The translations under genes were made by a program, and so were the position numbers. From Udeniomyces pyricola (taxonomy: Eukaryota > Basidiomycota > Tremellomycetes > Cystofilobasidiales > Mrakiaceae): a stretch of 64,000 nt of DNA. Below the pieces are notes generated by a model. It searched no databases, was not told the origin of the DNA, and saw nothing but the letters and a program-made list of their open reading frames with translations. The stretch lies in the NCBI GenBank assembly GCA_039545295.1, contig BCIK01000005.1, positions 841,142 through 905,141 of the forward strand. The letters are read 5' to 3'. Numbering within the stretch: the first letter of the stretch is position 1; every line of letters begins with the position of its first letter. Below, piece after piece: positions 37,501 to 57,527 of this stretch.

Positions 37501-40500
37501 TGTCCCGTTCTGGATTGATCGAATGGCAACAACGACAGTAACGAACACAGTCAACGTCGTCCACCAGAGGACAGAAGCGTCTGTCGAAGGAGCAGCGGTC
37601 AGTTTTGACCAGACCAAGCCAATTTGCCCAACGAACCTCGATCAATTTCTTGCTCCTCGCGTCACTCGCGTTCATCTCGAGAGGCTCATACCCGCAATGC
37701 CTCGCAACGAGGTGAGCCGTCGTAGTCTTGCCAATCCCTGGCGAACCCGAGATGAGAGCGGCCCGGAAGGTACCAATGGCGTGCTTGCCGGGCTTCTTGA
37801 AGCCCGACCGAGACGAGGCTTGCCAATTTTCGAGCCACCAGACCAACTTCTCGACGGTCGTTTTGTTTCCTTGGATCTGAGAGAGTGAGGTCGGGGCGTA
37901 CTTGACAGTCCAGAGCTGTGAAGACACTGGCGGCGGAATTCTGAAAGCGAAAGAAGACAGATAGCCGGAGCATGCGGCGTCAATTCTTCCGCTCAACCGA
38001 CGACGACGAACAAACATACTTTTCAAGAACGACTCACTTGGCGGAGCCTCCCTCCTTGATCGACGCTTTCCTCTCCTTTTCTTCGGCTTTCTCCTTGTCA
38101 GCCATCTCCTGAGCTACCCGCTTGACCTTATCTGCCTCCTCCTTCATCTTCTTCTTTGTCTTTTCATCCAGTTGACCGCCTCCACGGGTAGCGATCAGAT
38201 TGAGGAAACCATCCTCGTCGAGGATGGGAATGTTCTTCTTCTTGATGATCTCGACCTTTTTCGGGCCTGCATTCTCGCCGAGGATGACGTATGACGTCAC
38301 CCCAGATGGACCCGCCGTGATAGTACTGTAAGAAAGAAAAGAAGAAGGAAACCCCCGAAGGTTGGACAAGTTTTCATAAGGTTAGCCCTCTCTCATGTCA
38401 GACGTGCGCCCAATGTGCCGAATCTAGATGCGCGATATCCGCGAGGGAAGCATAGACTGACGCTCCGTAACGCTCGGCAATGGCCCTGGCTTCTTCTCTT
38501 GAAAAACTGCTGAGCTCTCCAGTGAAAACCAATTTGAGACCGGCCAAGCAATTCGGCTTTCCGTTCGGTACTTCTTTGGAACCAGGCGCAGAAGGACCGC
38601 TGGATGCTCCTTTGGCTTTGAAGGCGGCGAAGCTGAGACAACACAAACAACCGGAGAGTGATCAGTATCGAGCATCCATGGTGAGGCCTCTTAAGGGACC
38701 ATGTTCTACCCATATGTACCAGCGGGCTGGAGCTGAAGCATGGAGAAGAGATCGAGCTAGGTTTCGAGATGGGGTAACATAAAAACGCATACGTACTTGG
38801 CTTTCTTGGCCGCCGCCTTCGCTTCGGTCTCGTTGTCAACCTGCATGACGACGTCTTCATCCTTCTCCTCATCCTTGACGACACGCTTTTTGGGAGGAGG
38901 TTTCTTGAGCGGAGGGGCAGTCTTCTTTGGGGCAGCCTTTTTGACTGGCTTGACTTTTTCTTCTTCGTAGTCGTCCTCGTCTTCGTCGGGAGAAGAAACA
39001 TCATCATCTTCCATCTCGTCATCCTGCAAGAGATAACGACGAGGGCCAAAAGACATATGTGTAGTCAGTCGGCCATGTTCGTCATCTTTGACGGGTCTCA
39101 CAAAGAAACAAAGTCACTCACGTCAACGACAAAGTCGTCGATGTCCTCCGCCTTGACCCTCTTTGCTGGAGCCTTCTTTGCTGGCGCCTTGCCCTTAGTT
39201 GCCTTCGAGGTAGTAGCTGCTGAAGTAGTAGTGGACCTCTCCTTTGCCTTTTTGGACTGGACCCCCTCGGAATCGCTCGAATCCGACTCAACCTTGCGCT
39301 TCTTGGCGGGGGGTGGCTTTACGCTCGGTTTGGGCTTTGGCGTTGGCTCGGCTTCTTCAGACTCTCCCTCTGAGGAAGATGACACGACACGACGTTTGCT
39401 GGCCGAAACGGACTTGGCAGCTGGCTTTGGTTTGGAGCTCGAACTTGAGCTCGCGATCGAGGTCCGCTTGGATCTAAGTTGCCAGACGTATATGCAGAAG
39501 GGAAAGGTAAAAGAAAGAAAAGAGGGTTGAAGGAGACAGGTTTGAGCGGCTATCCCAATGTATAGTAAGGAAGAGACCATAGTACACGCATAACGCCGAT
39601 TTCGAAGATAAGTGTACTGACGAGGTAACCTTTGATGGTGGTCTACATATGTAGCATGACGGAAAGGTATTTAGCGATCGGGCTGTTGAATGATATCTGC
39701 GGGCATCCTATGCATACTGACATTTTTTCTTCCTGATCACTATCACTTTCATCTATCAATAAGGACAGTCACAAACAAAGGTCAGCAACAGTCAGATCAA
39801 ACGGAGTGGTTCAGGATGGGCATGGATAATTGGTTGATGTAGACCGCGATTCATGCTCGAACAGGCCGTTTCAGAGTCGATAGTCTGGATCGATCATGAC
39901 GAAAAGGTTTCACGCGGACCTAGACTGATGGCTGCCGCCCTCTTGGTTGCTGGTTTCGAAGCAGGAGCAATCTTCTTGATTGATGATGGTTGGGATCCGG
40001 ATCCACTTGAGCTTGCTCCTCCTCCACCCTGTTGAACGATCGGTCATCGTGGGAGTCAGTATACATCCTAATATAGTTAGATGCCCGATTTCTAATTACG
40101 AGAAGCGCAATGTGGAGAAGATGTCAGTAGAAGATGACCAGGGCCTCGCCTCGATGGGCAGGAGAAGGCAAGGAGGACGACGCGTCGGGTGGTTGGGTTC
40201 GAGTCAGTCGCGACTTGGGACGAGTTGATCTGCAGGGGATGGCAGTAAGGATGAGAGAGCGGGAGCTTTGGACTGGTGACGGATCGAAGTACGACCTAGA
40301 CTGCTCGACTGTGTGGTCGTAGATGGGATGATGACACGATGGAGAAGGGTTCAAGTAAGAAGAGCGAGCGTGGGTGACGCACAAAGAAGCTCCGGATATC
40401 GGCGCTGCCCTTGGCGGGGTCCTTCTTCTTTGATGGGGGTGGTGGAGCAGCCACCTTGGTAGGAGGAGGAGTAGGAAGAGGGATGTGCTCTTCTTCTTGA

Positions 40501-40511
40501 GAGGATGACAT
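34586..40511 (-). CDS. RFC1: Replication factor C subunit 1 (RFC1), large clamp-loader subunit
   Basis: RFC1 is the large ATPase subunit that loads PCNA at primer-template junctions in replication and repair. The protein starts MSSSQEEEHIPLP with a PCNA-interaction-like segment DIRSFF, has a long basic/acidic linker (39130-39480, KPKPAAKSVSASKRR and KRKVESDSSDSEG), and then a BRCT domain (CLAGLKLVFTGELSSFSREE and GVTSYVILGENAGPKKVE). The AAA+ core follows: LWTVKYAPTSLSQIQGNKTT, Walker A GSPGIGKTT, EMNASDARSKK, Walker B VLIMDEVDGM and IPIILICNDN. The C-terminal RFC1 domain reads YFQDFSFVPLFIQENY, LLSNAADSMSQGDLVDRMI and VEAMDEYFLNKEDW-type segments, then a Lys/Ala-rich tail. All motifs are intact. 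More than 15 introns are present. Confidence 0.95.
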
Positions 40512-40907
40512 GCTGGATGTGAGATGAGCTGATGGGAAGAAGGAGATGATGAGGTAAGGTGAGGTCAGGTAGGATGGGCAGGCTGAGGATAGGCGAGAGC
40601 CGAGGGCGTCGTTCAACTTGTTCGAGCCCGATTGAGTTACAGCGCACTACAAACGATCAACGATTAACGATTGACGTTGTTCGATCATGTTTAGCTTGGT
40701 TCTGCATGTAGGTTATTATAGATACACGATCACATATGCATGTGTGATCGTAGTACGTATATATAATTCATCAACATCATCGATATGACGTATCCATATA
40801 TCCAGGCACAACACTTTGCATCCAGTGATACCGACCCTTTCTAGACATCATCTCCAACTCTCCCTTCTAGTCGTCCAAAAACCTGCACGCCTGCAACAAA
40901 TTCATCA
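40512..40907. other. RFC1 5' flank and NAT9 3' flank
   Basis: This 396-bp spacer lies between two minus-strand genes. TA-alternating sequence lies near 40757-40765, with TGATCG/CGATCA repeats near 40645-40680. No gene is evident. Confidence 0.5.
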
Positions 40908-42369
<1,462 letters not shown>

Positions 42370-44950
42370 ATGGCTACCGATCAAGACCTTCGCGAGGCGA
42401 CCTCGTCTCTACCCACGCCAACTTCTGCCACCAGCCCTGACTCTTCAGATCCATCAACTAAAAAGACGCCAGCCGTCGTCATCTGCATCGGTCCGTAGTC
42501 GACATCAGAAAGCCAACCCGCAAATGAACCCATCCCGACCTCTCGCGTCCATTCTTCCTTGCCTGCGCTTTCGTCATTCCTCAACCCCTTTTCTCCTCGA
42601 GACGGGGGAAAATTACCCAAACTTATCATAGCCTCATGCGTCTTCTCCCCTTGATCTTTCACAGGCATGGCCGGCTCGGGCAAGACAACCCTCATGCAAC
42701 GTCTCAACTCGTACCTACACCAACAGAAGAAGCCTCCATACATTGTCAACCTCGACCCAGCCGTGACGCATATGCCGTTCAACGCCAACATTGACATTCG
42801 AGACACCGTCGATTACCAAGAGGTCATGAAACAGTGCGTTGGCTTCTGATCGCGGATCCGTATGGTTGCATAAAAGCCAAGGAGAAGGCTATGCCGCTAC
42901 GCGTTGCTGACGAAGCTCATACCAAACCCTTCCGCTTGTTTTTTCTTTCTCTTTCATCCATCTCTGCTCCTTCCTCTCTTGTCTTCGTACGAGCAGATAC
43001 AACCTTGGTCCGAATGGAGGCATTTTGACAGCCTTGAATTTGTTCACGACCAAGTTCGATCAAGTCTTGGGTTTCATCGAGAAGAGGGCCGAGACGGTCG
43101 AGTACGTTTGAAGACGGTTTCCTTTCTTTGCTTCAGATGGTGTGCTTGTTGTACCTGCACCTTGCTAATAGCGGGGGAGATGGAGGACATTTTTCTCTAC
43201 TTGCATCAATCCACACGATTCATGACTCTGCCACCCCCTGAGTCGTATAATAAATCTGACTGTTTACACTCTTGGCTTGTTTCCCATGTATTTTGGAATC
43301 TCTTTCCTCCCCCTTCTCCCTTACTTTTTTTTCTCTTCTTGTTCATTAGCCACGTCCTTATCGATACCCCTGGCCAAATCGAAATTTTCACCTGGTCTGC
43401 CTCTGGTTCCATCATCACCGATGCGATTGCGTCTTCCCTTCCAACCTGCGTCGCCTACATCATCGATACCCCCCGAACGACCTCCCCCGCGACGTTCATG
43501 TCCAACATGCTCTACGCTTGCTCCATCCTCTACAAAACCAAACTCCCCTTCATCTTGGTCTTCAACAAGACGGACGTCCAGGATCATGGGTTCGCGTTGG
43601 AATGGATGCAGGACTTTGAAATCTTCCAGGAGGCTTTGCAGAAGCGGGATCGGGAGAACCGGGAGGGAGAACCGAGTTACATGAATGGTCTCATGAACAG
43701 CATGAGTCTGGTCCTCGATGAGTTTTACAAGAACTTGAGGGTACGTCTCGGTCTTGAACGGGGAAGCAAAGGGGGGTTGGGGGCAGAAAGAGAAGCCCTG
43801 GGAATTCGCGTCACGTCGATTCGCGCGTGTCTTCGAAGGGAACGGAGCTGAAAGGGGAGATAAGAGGGACGAGGGGAATATCCCTTGTCGTTCTTGCAGA
43901 CGTTTCCCAAGCTGAACATTAATCTTTCCACTCGTATCCTTTCCACTGTACGACCTCGGTGTAGGCCGTCGGCGTCTCGGCCATGACCGGTGACGGTATG
44001 GAGGACTTCTTCAAGGCCGTCGAAGAATGCAGAGTCGAATACGAAGCGTAAGTTTCACCCTTTTCTCCTGAATCCTCCTCGCCTGACCCATGTACACCAG
44101 AACGAGCAGACTTGCTTTCTCCTTGTTAAGATAACGGGCTCAACAAACTGATTGCAATTGCTTCTCCTTATTCTCTCTTTATCTCTTCTCTTCTTTTCCT
44201 TGTCTTCTGCTCTGTCTACACGACGCGTCACCGTATTTCTCCTTCGCAATGCTCTATTCGGGGGTCATTCGGGGGTCTTAGCGAGTACCGACCCGAACTC
44301 GAAAAGCTCGTCAAACAACGGGTACGTAAAAGAGCGTTTTCTTTCCCTCTTCCCTTCTCTTCTATTCCCCCCCCCCCCCCTTGTTTTTTGTTTTGTTTTG
44401 TTTTGCTCACTTCGTCCTCCATCGCATCGATCCTCTTACTCCTCATCTTTCCTCTTCTTCTGTTTCTTTTGGTCTTTCACCGTCTCGTGTCTAACATCTT
44501 CCTTCCAACTCCAATTGCATCCTCCTCTTTCTCCCCTTTCTCTCCTCCTCCTTTGTCTCCCTAACTCTCCACCTCGTCTTTCTCTTCCATCCTTCAATTT
44601 AACAGGAGGACAAGAAAGCGGCCGTCGCCAAAGACTCTCTCGATCGACTCATGAAAGACATGGCGGTCTCCCCCTCTGCGGGTGCTGGTGCTAATGCTCC
44701 AGGCGACGACGACGATGGTATCATCCGTCGGGACCGGTTCCGTGAAGGCCAAGAGTGGGGTCAAAACGACGACGATGAGGAAGACGAGGAGGAAGAGGTT
44801 ATGTGGGGGGATGATGATGATGATGTGGAGATTGATCGGAGTGAAGAGGATGGACCCGGTGGACGGTTGGGAAGAGGTGGATCGACGACGAATATGTCAA
44901 GTGTTGGAGGTGGCGTAGGTGGGGGTTTGAGTTGGCCTAGACCAAGTTGA
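42370..44950 (+). CDS. GPN1: GPN-loop GTPase 1 (Npa3/XAB1)
   Basis: GPN1 is an essential GTPase that assists assembly and nuclear import of RNA polymerase II. The start reads [20 protein letters not shown]. The motifs in order are the P-loop [14 protein letters not shown] (near 42665), [20 protein letters not shown], the diagnostic GPN loop in [15 protein letters not shown] (42995-43040), [39 protein letters not shown] and [18 protein letters not shown], and then [20 protein letters not shown] after an intron. The C-terminal tail is acidic ([19 protein letters not shown]), as in other fungal GPN1 proteins, and ends [10 protein letters not shown]. All G motifs are intact. Poly-C (44367-44380) lies in the last intron. 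It is transcribed toward the minus-strand small membrane protein. Confidence 0.95.
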
Positions 44951-45391
44951 AGACCATGAAGCTTGTTAATGTTTGGGTTCTCCCGTCTTGTCTTGTTCTC
45001 TTAAAAGAGAGAGAAAACGTTCCGGGTTCGGCCTGAGTTTTTTTTTTTTCTAACTCACGAGGAGCGTTGCTTTGCCTCTATCGATTTCCCTCCGCTGCAA
45101 TCATTCGATGAAGAATTGAGGCGATACGGGAAAGTTGCGATTGAGTTCCAGACCTGTCATCATGATCATCTTCCATCGTACACTCGTTACGAAACGTGGA
45201 TATAAAAATTCTTCGACATTACCCGCACGTAACATCACACCATCACCTCGCCGCCAAAACTCGGAACCCCCCCCCCCGTCGCCGCCGCCGCGTCCTTCTG
45301 TTACACAAAAGACCAACAAACCGGACCATTCCTCATCTATCATCTCTGTCAAAGCCTTCCACCCCTTTCTCGCCCTTCTACGGACCTTCTC
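44951..45391. other. Convergent intergenic region
   Basis: This 441-bp spacer carries an 11-base poly-C run (45267-45277) followed by GCC repeats. No gene is recognised. Confidence 0.5.
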
Positions 45392-46503
45392 TCATCCCCT
45401 CTCCGACATCTTCCTGTCAAGATCCCTTTTGACCCTGGCCTCTCCCCTTCCGAATCCAACGTCGAACACCACGCCGAACCCTTTGATGCGCGTATCGAAC
45501 TGCTTGAGGTCTCCATCCCATCGACGGGTAATCTCGTCCTGGATCGAGGCTACGAAGGTCGAAAACCGACTCAGAGGCGTCAAAGGCGTTGGCGGTGGTG
45601 AGGGTGGTGAGGGCGGTGATGATGGAGTCGGGATGGAACGTAATGACGAAAACACAAGACGATCCGAGAGCGTTTGACGGATTCTTCGAACCCAAGCCCG
45701 ATAACCACCCAATATCGAGGTTTCTTGATCCCAGCCATCTTCTCCCGACTTATTTCCTAAAGATTCTGAATGAGACGAAGAAGCTGATGAGGAAGCCGCT
45801 TGATGTAATGCTGCAGCCTCTTCGAACGCGCGAAGGGAAGCAGCAGCAGCAGCAGCAGCGGCAGCGGCGGCGGCGGTCGCAATCGCCTCTCCATGTTTGT
45901 ATCCGACCAGGACCGGAGAGAGGAGTTGACCCGAATTGAAATCACACCAGCATCGTGCCTGATCGGGTTCTGAGAGTTGGATGGCGTAGAAAGAAGAGGG
46001 CGAGATGGGCGAAGAAGAAGCGGGAGATGCCAGGGAAACGGAGGAGGAAGGAGAGGAGGAGGGAGAGATGGGAGATGGAGTCGAGTGGTTGATAGTGGAC
46101 ACCGATGGGTTAGGTATTGAAGGAGCATTGGGAGGGGCTTCTTGGGAAGAAAGCGGAGGCGTGAGACCAGTGTAACAAGTAGAAACGAAGAGGGCCGAGA
46201 GAAGGACGGTGCAGTAGACGCTAATGGGTAATGGGGACGCGGAAGATGTGGGCCGAGACGATGAGCAATGGTATATATATGAAATCTCACGTCAAATGGA
46301 ATGATCTTTACCAGGGCTTGCGAGTCAAGAAGAGGGAGACGAGGTAGAGGATGACAAAAAAAGGCGAGGCCGAAGGGTACGGAACAAGCAGCAGAGGCAG
46401 GAAATGAGATAGACCTGATGAGAAAAACAATGATAGAATAAGTTGGATTAGGAGGATGACGAGAACACAGTGGGACCGATACGGTACACTTACACATCAC
46501 CAT
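45392..46503 (-). CDS. Unrecognised small protein with one or two N-terminal membrane segments
   Basis: I do not recognise the family. A splice model with compatible phases starts at 46503 with a very short first exon (Met-Val-Met plus one base, GTAAGT donor). A second exon encodes a hydrophobic stretch LSHFLPLLLVPY and FFVILYLVSLFLTRKP. A third begins CVYCTVLLSALFVSTCYTG, giving one or two membrane segments in the first 60 residues. The rest is Ser/Pro-rich linker, a conserved-looking block FYAIQLSEPDQARCWCDFN and VLVGYKHGEAIATAA, a poly-Ala tract encoded by GCC/GCT repeats near 45840-45880, WVRRIRQTLSDRLVFSSLR and a C-terminal FSTFVASIQDEITRRWDGD helix. The stop is at 45392. It is divergent from DHFR copy B. 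A mitochondrial or secretory-membrane role is possible but not shown. Confidence 0.55.
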
Positions 46504-46795
46504 GGTTGCGACGTGAGTGGAGTATGAATCGATGAATGATGGAAGCGAGGAATGATGAATCGAAGACAAGACCGAGTCCCGGTCAACCACCCATCGATGG
46601 TGGCGCATCATCATCGACGCGTCCAGTTAACAGTTCGACGCGACTCAAAGTTAGTCACCCATTCAACATCGAACAAACCATCCATCACAATTCACAATCC
46701 CAGCTTCCAAGCGACAAGACCTGATTTCTATCCCCTTCGGCCTCGCGTGTTACATCATTCCACCCTTGAGCTATCCACCTTGCCCTTTCCCTAAC
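46504..46795. promoter_or_regulatory. Bidirectional promoter region, small membrane protein / DHFR copy B
   Basis: These 292 bp lie between divergent start codons. They show no similarity to the promoter of DHFR copy A at 14830-15149, so the two DHFR copies should be under different transcriptional control. Confidence 0.6.
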
Positions 46796-48781
<1,986 letters not shown>

Positions 48782-49501
48782 GTGGATCACATATATATAT
48801 ATGTTTGTATCAGAATCTCTACAGAAGCGTCGTATGCGGCAGGAGCAGTATATTTAGCATAAGAAGGATGACACTGGGCGAGATTTCAGTTTGGAGCACC
48901 GGGCGACCAGTGGGAGCGATTTCAAGCCGAGAAAACAGCTCGAGAATATGAAAAGTGCCAGACGTCCTCTTGCTGCTCATGCACGATCAGGAACCACTTC
49001 TCCCTCCCCCCCCCCCCTCCCCCGCGCGGGCGGCCTCCTAATATCTTGATATATATATATACTGTTTCAGCATCATCATCCCTCGCCCTCCAGCCTCGTG
49101 ATCAGCCCTTATATGATGGACTCCATCCGCCTTTCCACTTTCTCATCATACAGCATGTCTTCAAATGACACACCAGTACTGGTTAGTGCCTGATTATCCA
49201 GATGAATATCAGGAGGTTCAACGTAATCGATGATGGACTTCATCGCGAAGGCAAAGCATAGAAAAAGCAATACATATAACCCCCCCCCCCCTCCCTCGCC
49301 GCCGGTGAAGATGAAAAAGTAAGAAATGGCGGGATCACAGGGAAGAGACAGAGAGAAGAGGCAAACTGGCCAGGATATGGTTTTCGGAAAAGGAAAGGTG
49401 CCTGTACGTTATGAAGGAAAGGACGGCAAAAATTGAGAAGCCAACATGAGACAAGAGAGTTTGGAATAGACTTCTTCCCTCTAGTGGTTTTTTTTTTTAT
49501 T
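48782..49501. other. Convergent 3' region between DHFR copy B and CDC5
   Basis: This 720-bp spacer has a TA-alternating tract directly after the DHFR stop (48790-48802), two poly-C runs (49006-49017 and 49280-49291) and a TATA-like run near 49050. No gene is recognised. Confidence 0.5.
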
Positions 49502-53634
<4,133 letters not shown>

Positions 53635-54700
53635 GGCGAGGAGAAGGGATCGGTCGTGGAGAGGATGATGGTTAAGGCTCGCTTGCTCTTCGCCCTCGTC
53701 TCGCTCAAGATGGGGGACTCGTTCCGGCTGGCTCAATGATCAATCTGCATGCACGCCTGCAGTCAGTCGAATGCAGCATGCAATCAATCTGCCTCAATAT
53801 ATATATATATATGTGTGTGTGTGTGTATTCAGCTCAAGGGTATACATATATGACCAAGTACTGAGTCAATCTCAACAGAAAATCCAAAGGGCAAGACGAT
53901 ACTGGATCATGAACCAGAGAAGATTGAAAATAGGCAGCGAAAAAAAAAGGGTAATAAATACGGCATTACATATGATTGAAGATTGGTTGCACGCTTCACG
54001 CCAACACATACAAGCCCGCTGCGGTATCGACATTAGACATTATGACGCGTACGACGTTTTCCCCTTACATCGCATCCACCATCATTCAACCTCCCCCCCC
54101 CCCTCCCCCCCCCCTCTCGCTTTCTTGAATCTAGCCTCACTACAACTGTCTGGCACTTCTCCTTCCACTCGTTACAACAATTCACCCCTCTCTGATTGGT
54201 CAGTTCCCAGCACCTTTTCGAGCACACTAAACCTCTTATCCTTTGTAATTCGACCTACCCTCTCGCCTCGACCCAACTCTTCACCTTCTCCTTATTGATC
54301 CTTCGTCCATCACTCGAGTTTGATGATGAAAGACCTTGTCATGCGATCCAATGCTACTCATGCTCTCGAAGCTCATCTTAACCTCCTCAGATGCCCCGAG
54401 TCAAGTTCACTCGGGTTTGCGAGTGAGAGGAATGGATCGTTGATAACCCGGAAGGAAAACGGAATTGTTAGCGCTCTGGCAAAGGCTCAACCCAGGGGTT
54501 GTCCTGGACCCCTTCGCCAACATGCCTCCCCGGCCTCCTCCCCTCGAGGGCTCAACTCCCTGATGGCGAGAGACGAAGGAACCTAGTAACATCTGGAGTA
54601 AAACGACGAGGGTAAAGTCCAATATACGCCCATCGAAACGTTACCATCGTCGTCACCCGTCAAGCATAAGACAGAGCAAAATCCGAAAAGAAGGAAACGG
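53635..54700. other. Intergenic region with microsatellite and poly-C tracts
   Basis: This 1,066-bp region holds the CDC5 promoter and the 3' flank of the ERF4-like gene. It contains an (AT)n(GT)n microsatellite at 53797-53826 and two poly-C runs at 54093-54103 and 54105-54114. Short open frames show no recognisable content. Confidence 0.5.
53797..53826. repeat. Compound (AT)n(GT)n microsatellite
   Basis: About eight AT units are followed by about seven GT units in non-coding sequence upstream of CDC5. Confidence 0.85.
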
Positions 54701-56604
54701 TCATTCAGGTTGTATGCGAATGAGCACCGGCCGATGAGCACAAGCAAAGAAAGGACGTCGGGAGACGATCGAGCTAAAGGGAAACCCATCGCAAAGAGTC
54801 AAATAAGATGGGACTGACTCGATCTCCAACTAGATTTAATTTATTTATTTCGGTACCAAACGTGGTCGGAAGAGTGTCGAAAGGATGAAGCAATGGTAGA
54901 ACGATAGATAGACGCAGGTTGGAGCGAACAGACGGAAGAGATAGGTGGATAGATGAGGTCGGTGGATAAACCAATAAACCAAGACAGATCATAGGACCCA
55001 AAGACGATTTTTGCTTGTCAGTTGCCCAAAGATACATTTGAGAGCAAGACGAGGCGACCAGTTTTGACTAAAATTCCACCTACGAATAGGAACGCTTTAT
55101 GCCGCGGACTGAGGATGCGAAGTCCCATCGGGTTGAGCACTTCTCGGTTCGCTTCGTCCAGGTAGGTTTCGAGTTTCAACAATTGCTTGATAAGAGGAAA
55201 AGTTAAGAGGTGGAAGGAACAAGGAAGATAAAGAGTGATGTCAGTTTGACGGACGTCAGGAGCAGCAGGGAACGCAAGGTTGAGAAAGCAAAAACTAGCT
55301 TCTTCTGTCATTTTTTCCAACGATAAATCTGAAAAAGTATGGCTTCATTCCAGCACGTAGTCACACTCCCGCAGGTATTGCCAGTGTATGAGCGTACCTT
55401 TTCGAACCAACTCTTTCGGAACAGTAACGACAGATGGAATGACAGCACCATCAGGACATTGTCCATTACGGCATGGTTGAAGGAGTTGGCCAGGAGCAGC
55501 GCCGCGTTGACGTCGTTCAGAAGCGTTTGAAAATCCGTCGGAGAAATCTGAGCAGAACCAAAAGGGAAGGAAACCAGAGGAAATCAGTAGGATCATTCTG
55601 GATGAGACGAAATGTTGCAAATTTCAAGCGAGAGGATGAAACACAAAAGAGCATGAAACACATTACCCTTCCTTCCAGTTCTAACGGAAACGACGTGTAG
55701 AACCTGATGCGAGAAGGAATTCGCAGCAATGCCAGATTGTTTCGATGACGTACGAGCAAATCAGCTATAGATGTCATGGCACCTCGATGCCTTCAAATTC
55801 GTACATATCTTCCCCAAGTGATTATCCACAAATTGGACAAGAACAAGGGGGTAAGGAGGAGACTTACTGGGCAATATCCCCTGCAGTCCAATCTCTCTCG
55901 ATTTTGACAACCAATTGAGGCTGCTGCTCCATGGCACGAGTATGATTCTCTTGTGCTTCTGAAGCTCTTATTGTTTCTGGGTGAACAAGGGGTCCGCCGC
56001 GGGTGGAGAGAGATGGTGGGATATGGTTGATGTTGTCGGAAGAGGAAGAAAGAGGGTGGATAGAGGTGGGAAACGGACTGGACAAGGAGCTTGCCGGACC
56101 GATAGAAAATGTACAGAAGCGAAGAGGGAGAATATGAACGGAATGATAGGAAGAGGATGTGATTAATCTGATTTGTCCGACTGATGAGGGGCCGACGTGT
56201 GAGATCAGGCCGATGAAGCAAGCGTGGCCAGGAAGGTATAGGACACGTCGATATAGATTGGGCGCAGTCGTTGTCCGTATGGCCCTGTTCACTAACAACT
56301 TCTATCAAGACTGCTGATCCTTCCTTAACGTCAATGCACTCACTCACCCTTCTCTACCCAAACGATTCGACCCCTCATCTGACTCTCCGACTTCACTGCT
56401 TCTCCTCCCACCACGTCGCTCGCCACTGACACTAACGATACCGTCGTCCCCCTTCCTTGCCCCCGCCCACCCCCTGCCTTCCTCAACTTCTCGCAGGACC
56501 TCTCTGAAATCAGGGTCTTCTTCATCTTCTTCCCATTGTTGAAACCGTTTCTCCACCGCACGAGAATGTTGTCGACGAGCTGCTTCGAGATCTGACTCCG
56601 TCAT
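54701..56604 (-). CDS. ERF4/Golgin A7-type palmitoyltransferase partner
   Basis: ERF4 (GOLGA7/GCP16 in animals) is the partner subunit of the DHHC palmitoyltransferase ERF2 that lipidates Ras proteins at ER/Golgi membranes. The conserved core is split by introns but reads QPQLVVKIERDWTAGDIAQ, then FYTSFPLELEGR (about 55690), ISPTDFQTLLNDVNAALLLA and FNHAVMDNVLMVLSFHLS-type sequence, LLKLETYLDEANREVLNPMG, and LRILSPRHKAFLFLEIE across the last intron. This matches the family pattern of RDYxxG, FPxELEGR and a membrane-associated hydrophobic segment. The N-terminal exon (MTESDLEAARRQHSRAVEKR) is charged and low complexity. The start at 56604 is the first ATG in that frame. The C-terminal exon was placed at 54701 from phase compatibility and the conserved FLEIE ending. 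Confidence 0.82.
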
Positions 56605-57040
56605 AGGCAGGAATGTCAAGAGTTACGCGTTGTGTGTATGGATGGCCGGAGGGGTCGGTGAGGAAGAAAAGGCCGCGAGCGTCAATCAATCGTATCGGTG
56701 TATCGGCAAGGTCGATGCGAGGCGGGGTCCTGAGCGGGGGAGGAGCCAGAGAGTAGTAGAGGGACAGATCGAGGAAGATTGTAGTAGGTTGGGAATAAGC
56801 GCTGCTTCCCGTAAGTATCAAAGACAAGATGAATCGTTATATAATCGATGATTCCAGTTTGGTACATGATCGAGTTTCGATCATGTTGCGCGCACGGACA
56901 AACGATCCAGTGACGGCCATCAACGTATCAACCATCAATCTTTCCACGACCACCGATGGAACAAGAACTTCAACATCACAAGCTCCTCTTCGCCGTCCTC
57001 GAGCGTCAACTCATCTGCCTCAAGGCACAGACCATCAACT
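56605..57040. other. ERF4-like 5' flank
   Basis: This stretch upstream of the ERF4-like gene has open frames but no recognised protein. A plus-strand frame from 56829 (MNRYIIDDSSLVHDRV) is weakly protein-like and unsupported. Confidence 0.4.
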
Positions 57041-57527
57041 CTGACGGCATCTGAGGCACACTTCGCGACCCAACGGGCGTACAAACTCTTGCCGACGCTG
57101 CGGCATCCCGCCCGACAGTCGACTATGGCCCCATCGTCTGGACCGAGATCCCACCACCCGTTACATCTCTCCGGAACTCGCGACCTTGGCTCGATGTTCG
57201 ATCCACCACCTACATCTGTGTCTACCGATATTGTGTGAGCACTTGCGTGTTTCGACCCGCAAACTTTGCCGTATGCTGCAACCTAAGGTCCGTGTCAACG
57301 CTTCGTTCTTTTACCTCGCTCCGATCTTTCTCGTTTGGATTGAAGCTGGCCGAGATTGCGATACTATGGGAGCATTCAATGGCGACTGTTCACAATTTAA
57401 CCCTCCTCGTTCGGGGGCTCAAAGAGTGGGGGAGTCATTTGATGACGAATGCGGCCGGACGCGATTTGCAGATCGAGTCGTGCGAGATGTCATGAAGCTT
57501 TTCACAGTTACCCGTACCTACGGTTGA
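56960..57527 (+). pseudogene. Possible F-box protein relic
   Basis: Three plus-strand frames carry pieces resembling the start of a basidiomycete F-box/leucine-rich protein. A frame near 57165-57270 reads ELATLARCSIHHLHLCLPIL and CEHLRVSTRKL, a spacing like the F-box followed by the first variable repeat. A shifted frame near 57240-57495 reads LRSVSTLRSFTSLRSF and LAEIAILWEHSMATVHNLTL. I could not connect these without a frameshift or an improbable intron, so a decayed gene is the best reading. The alternative is chance open frames. No downstream repeats follow. Confidence 0.3.
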
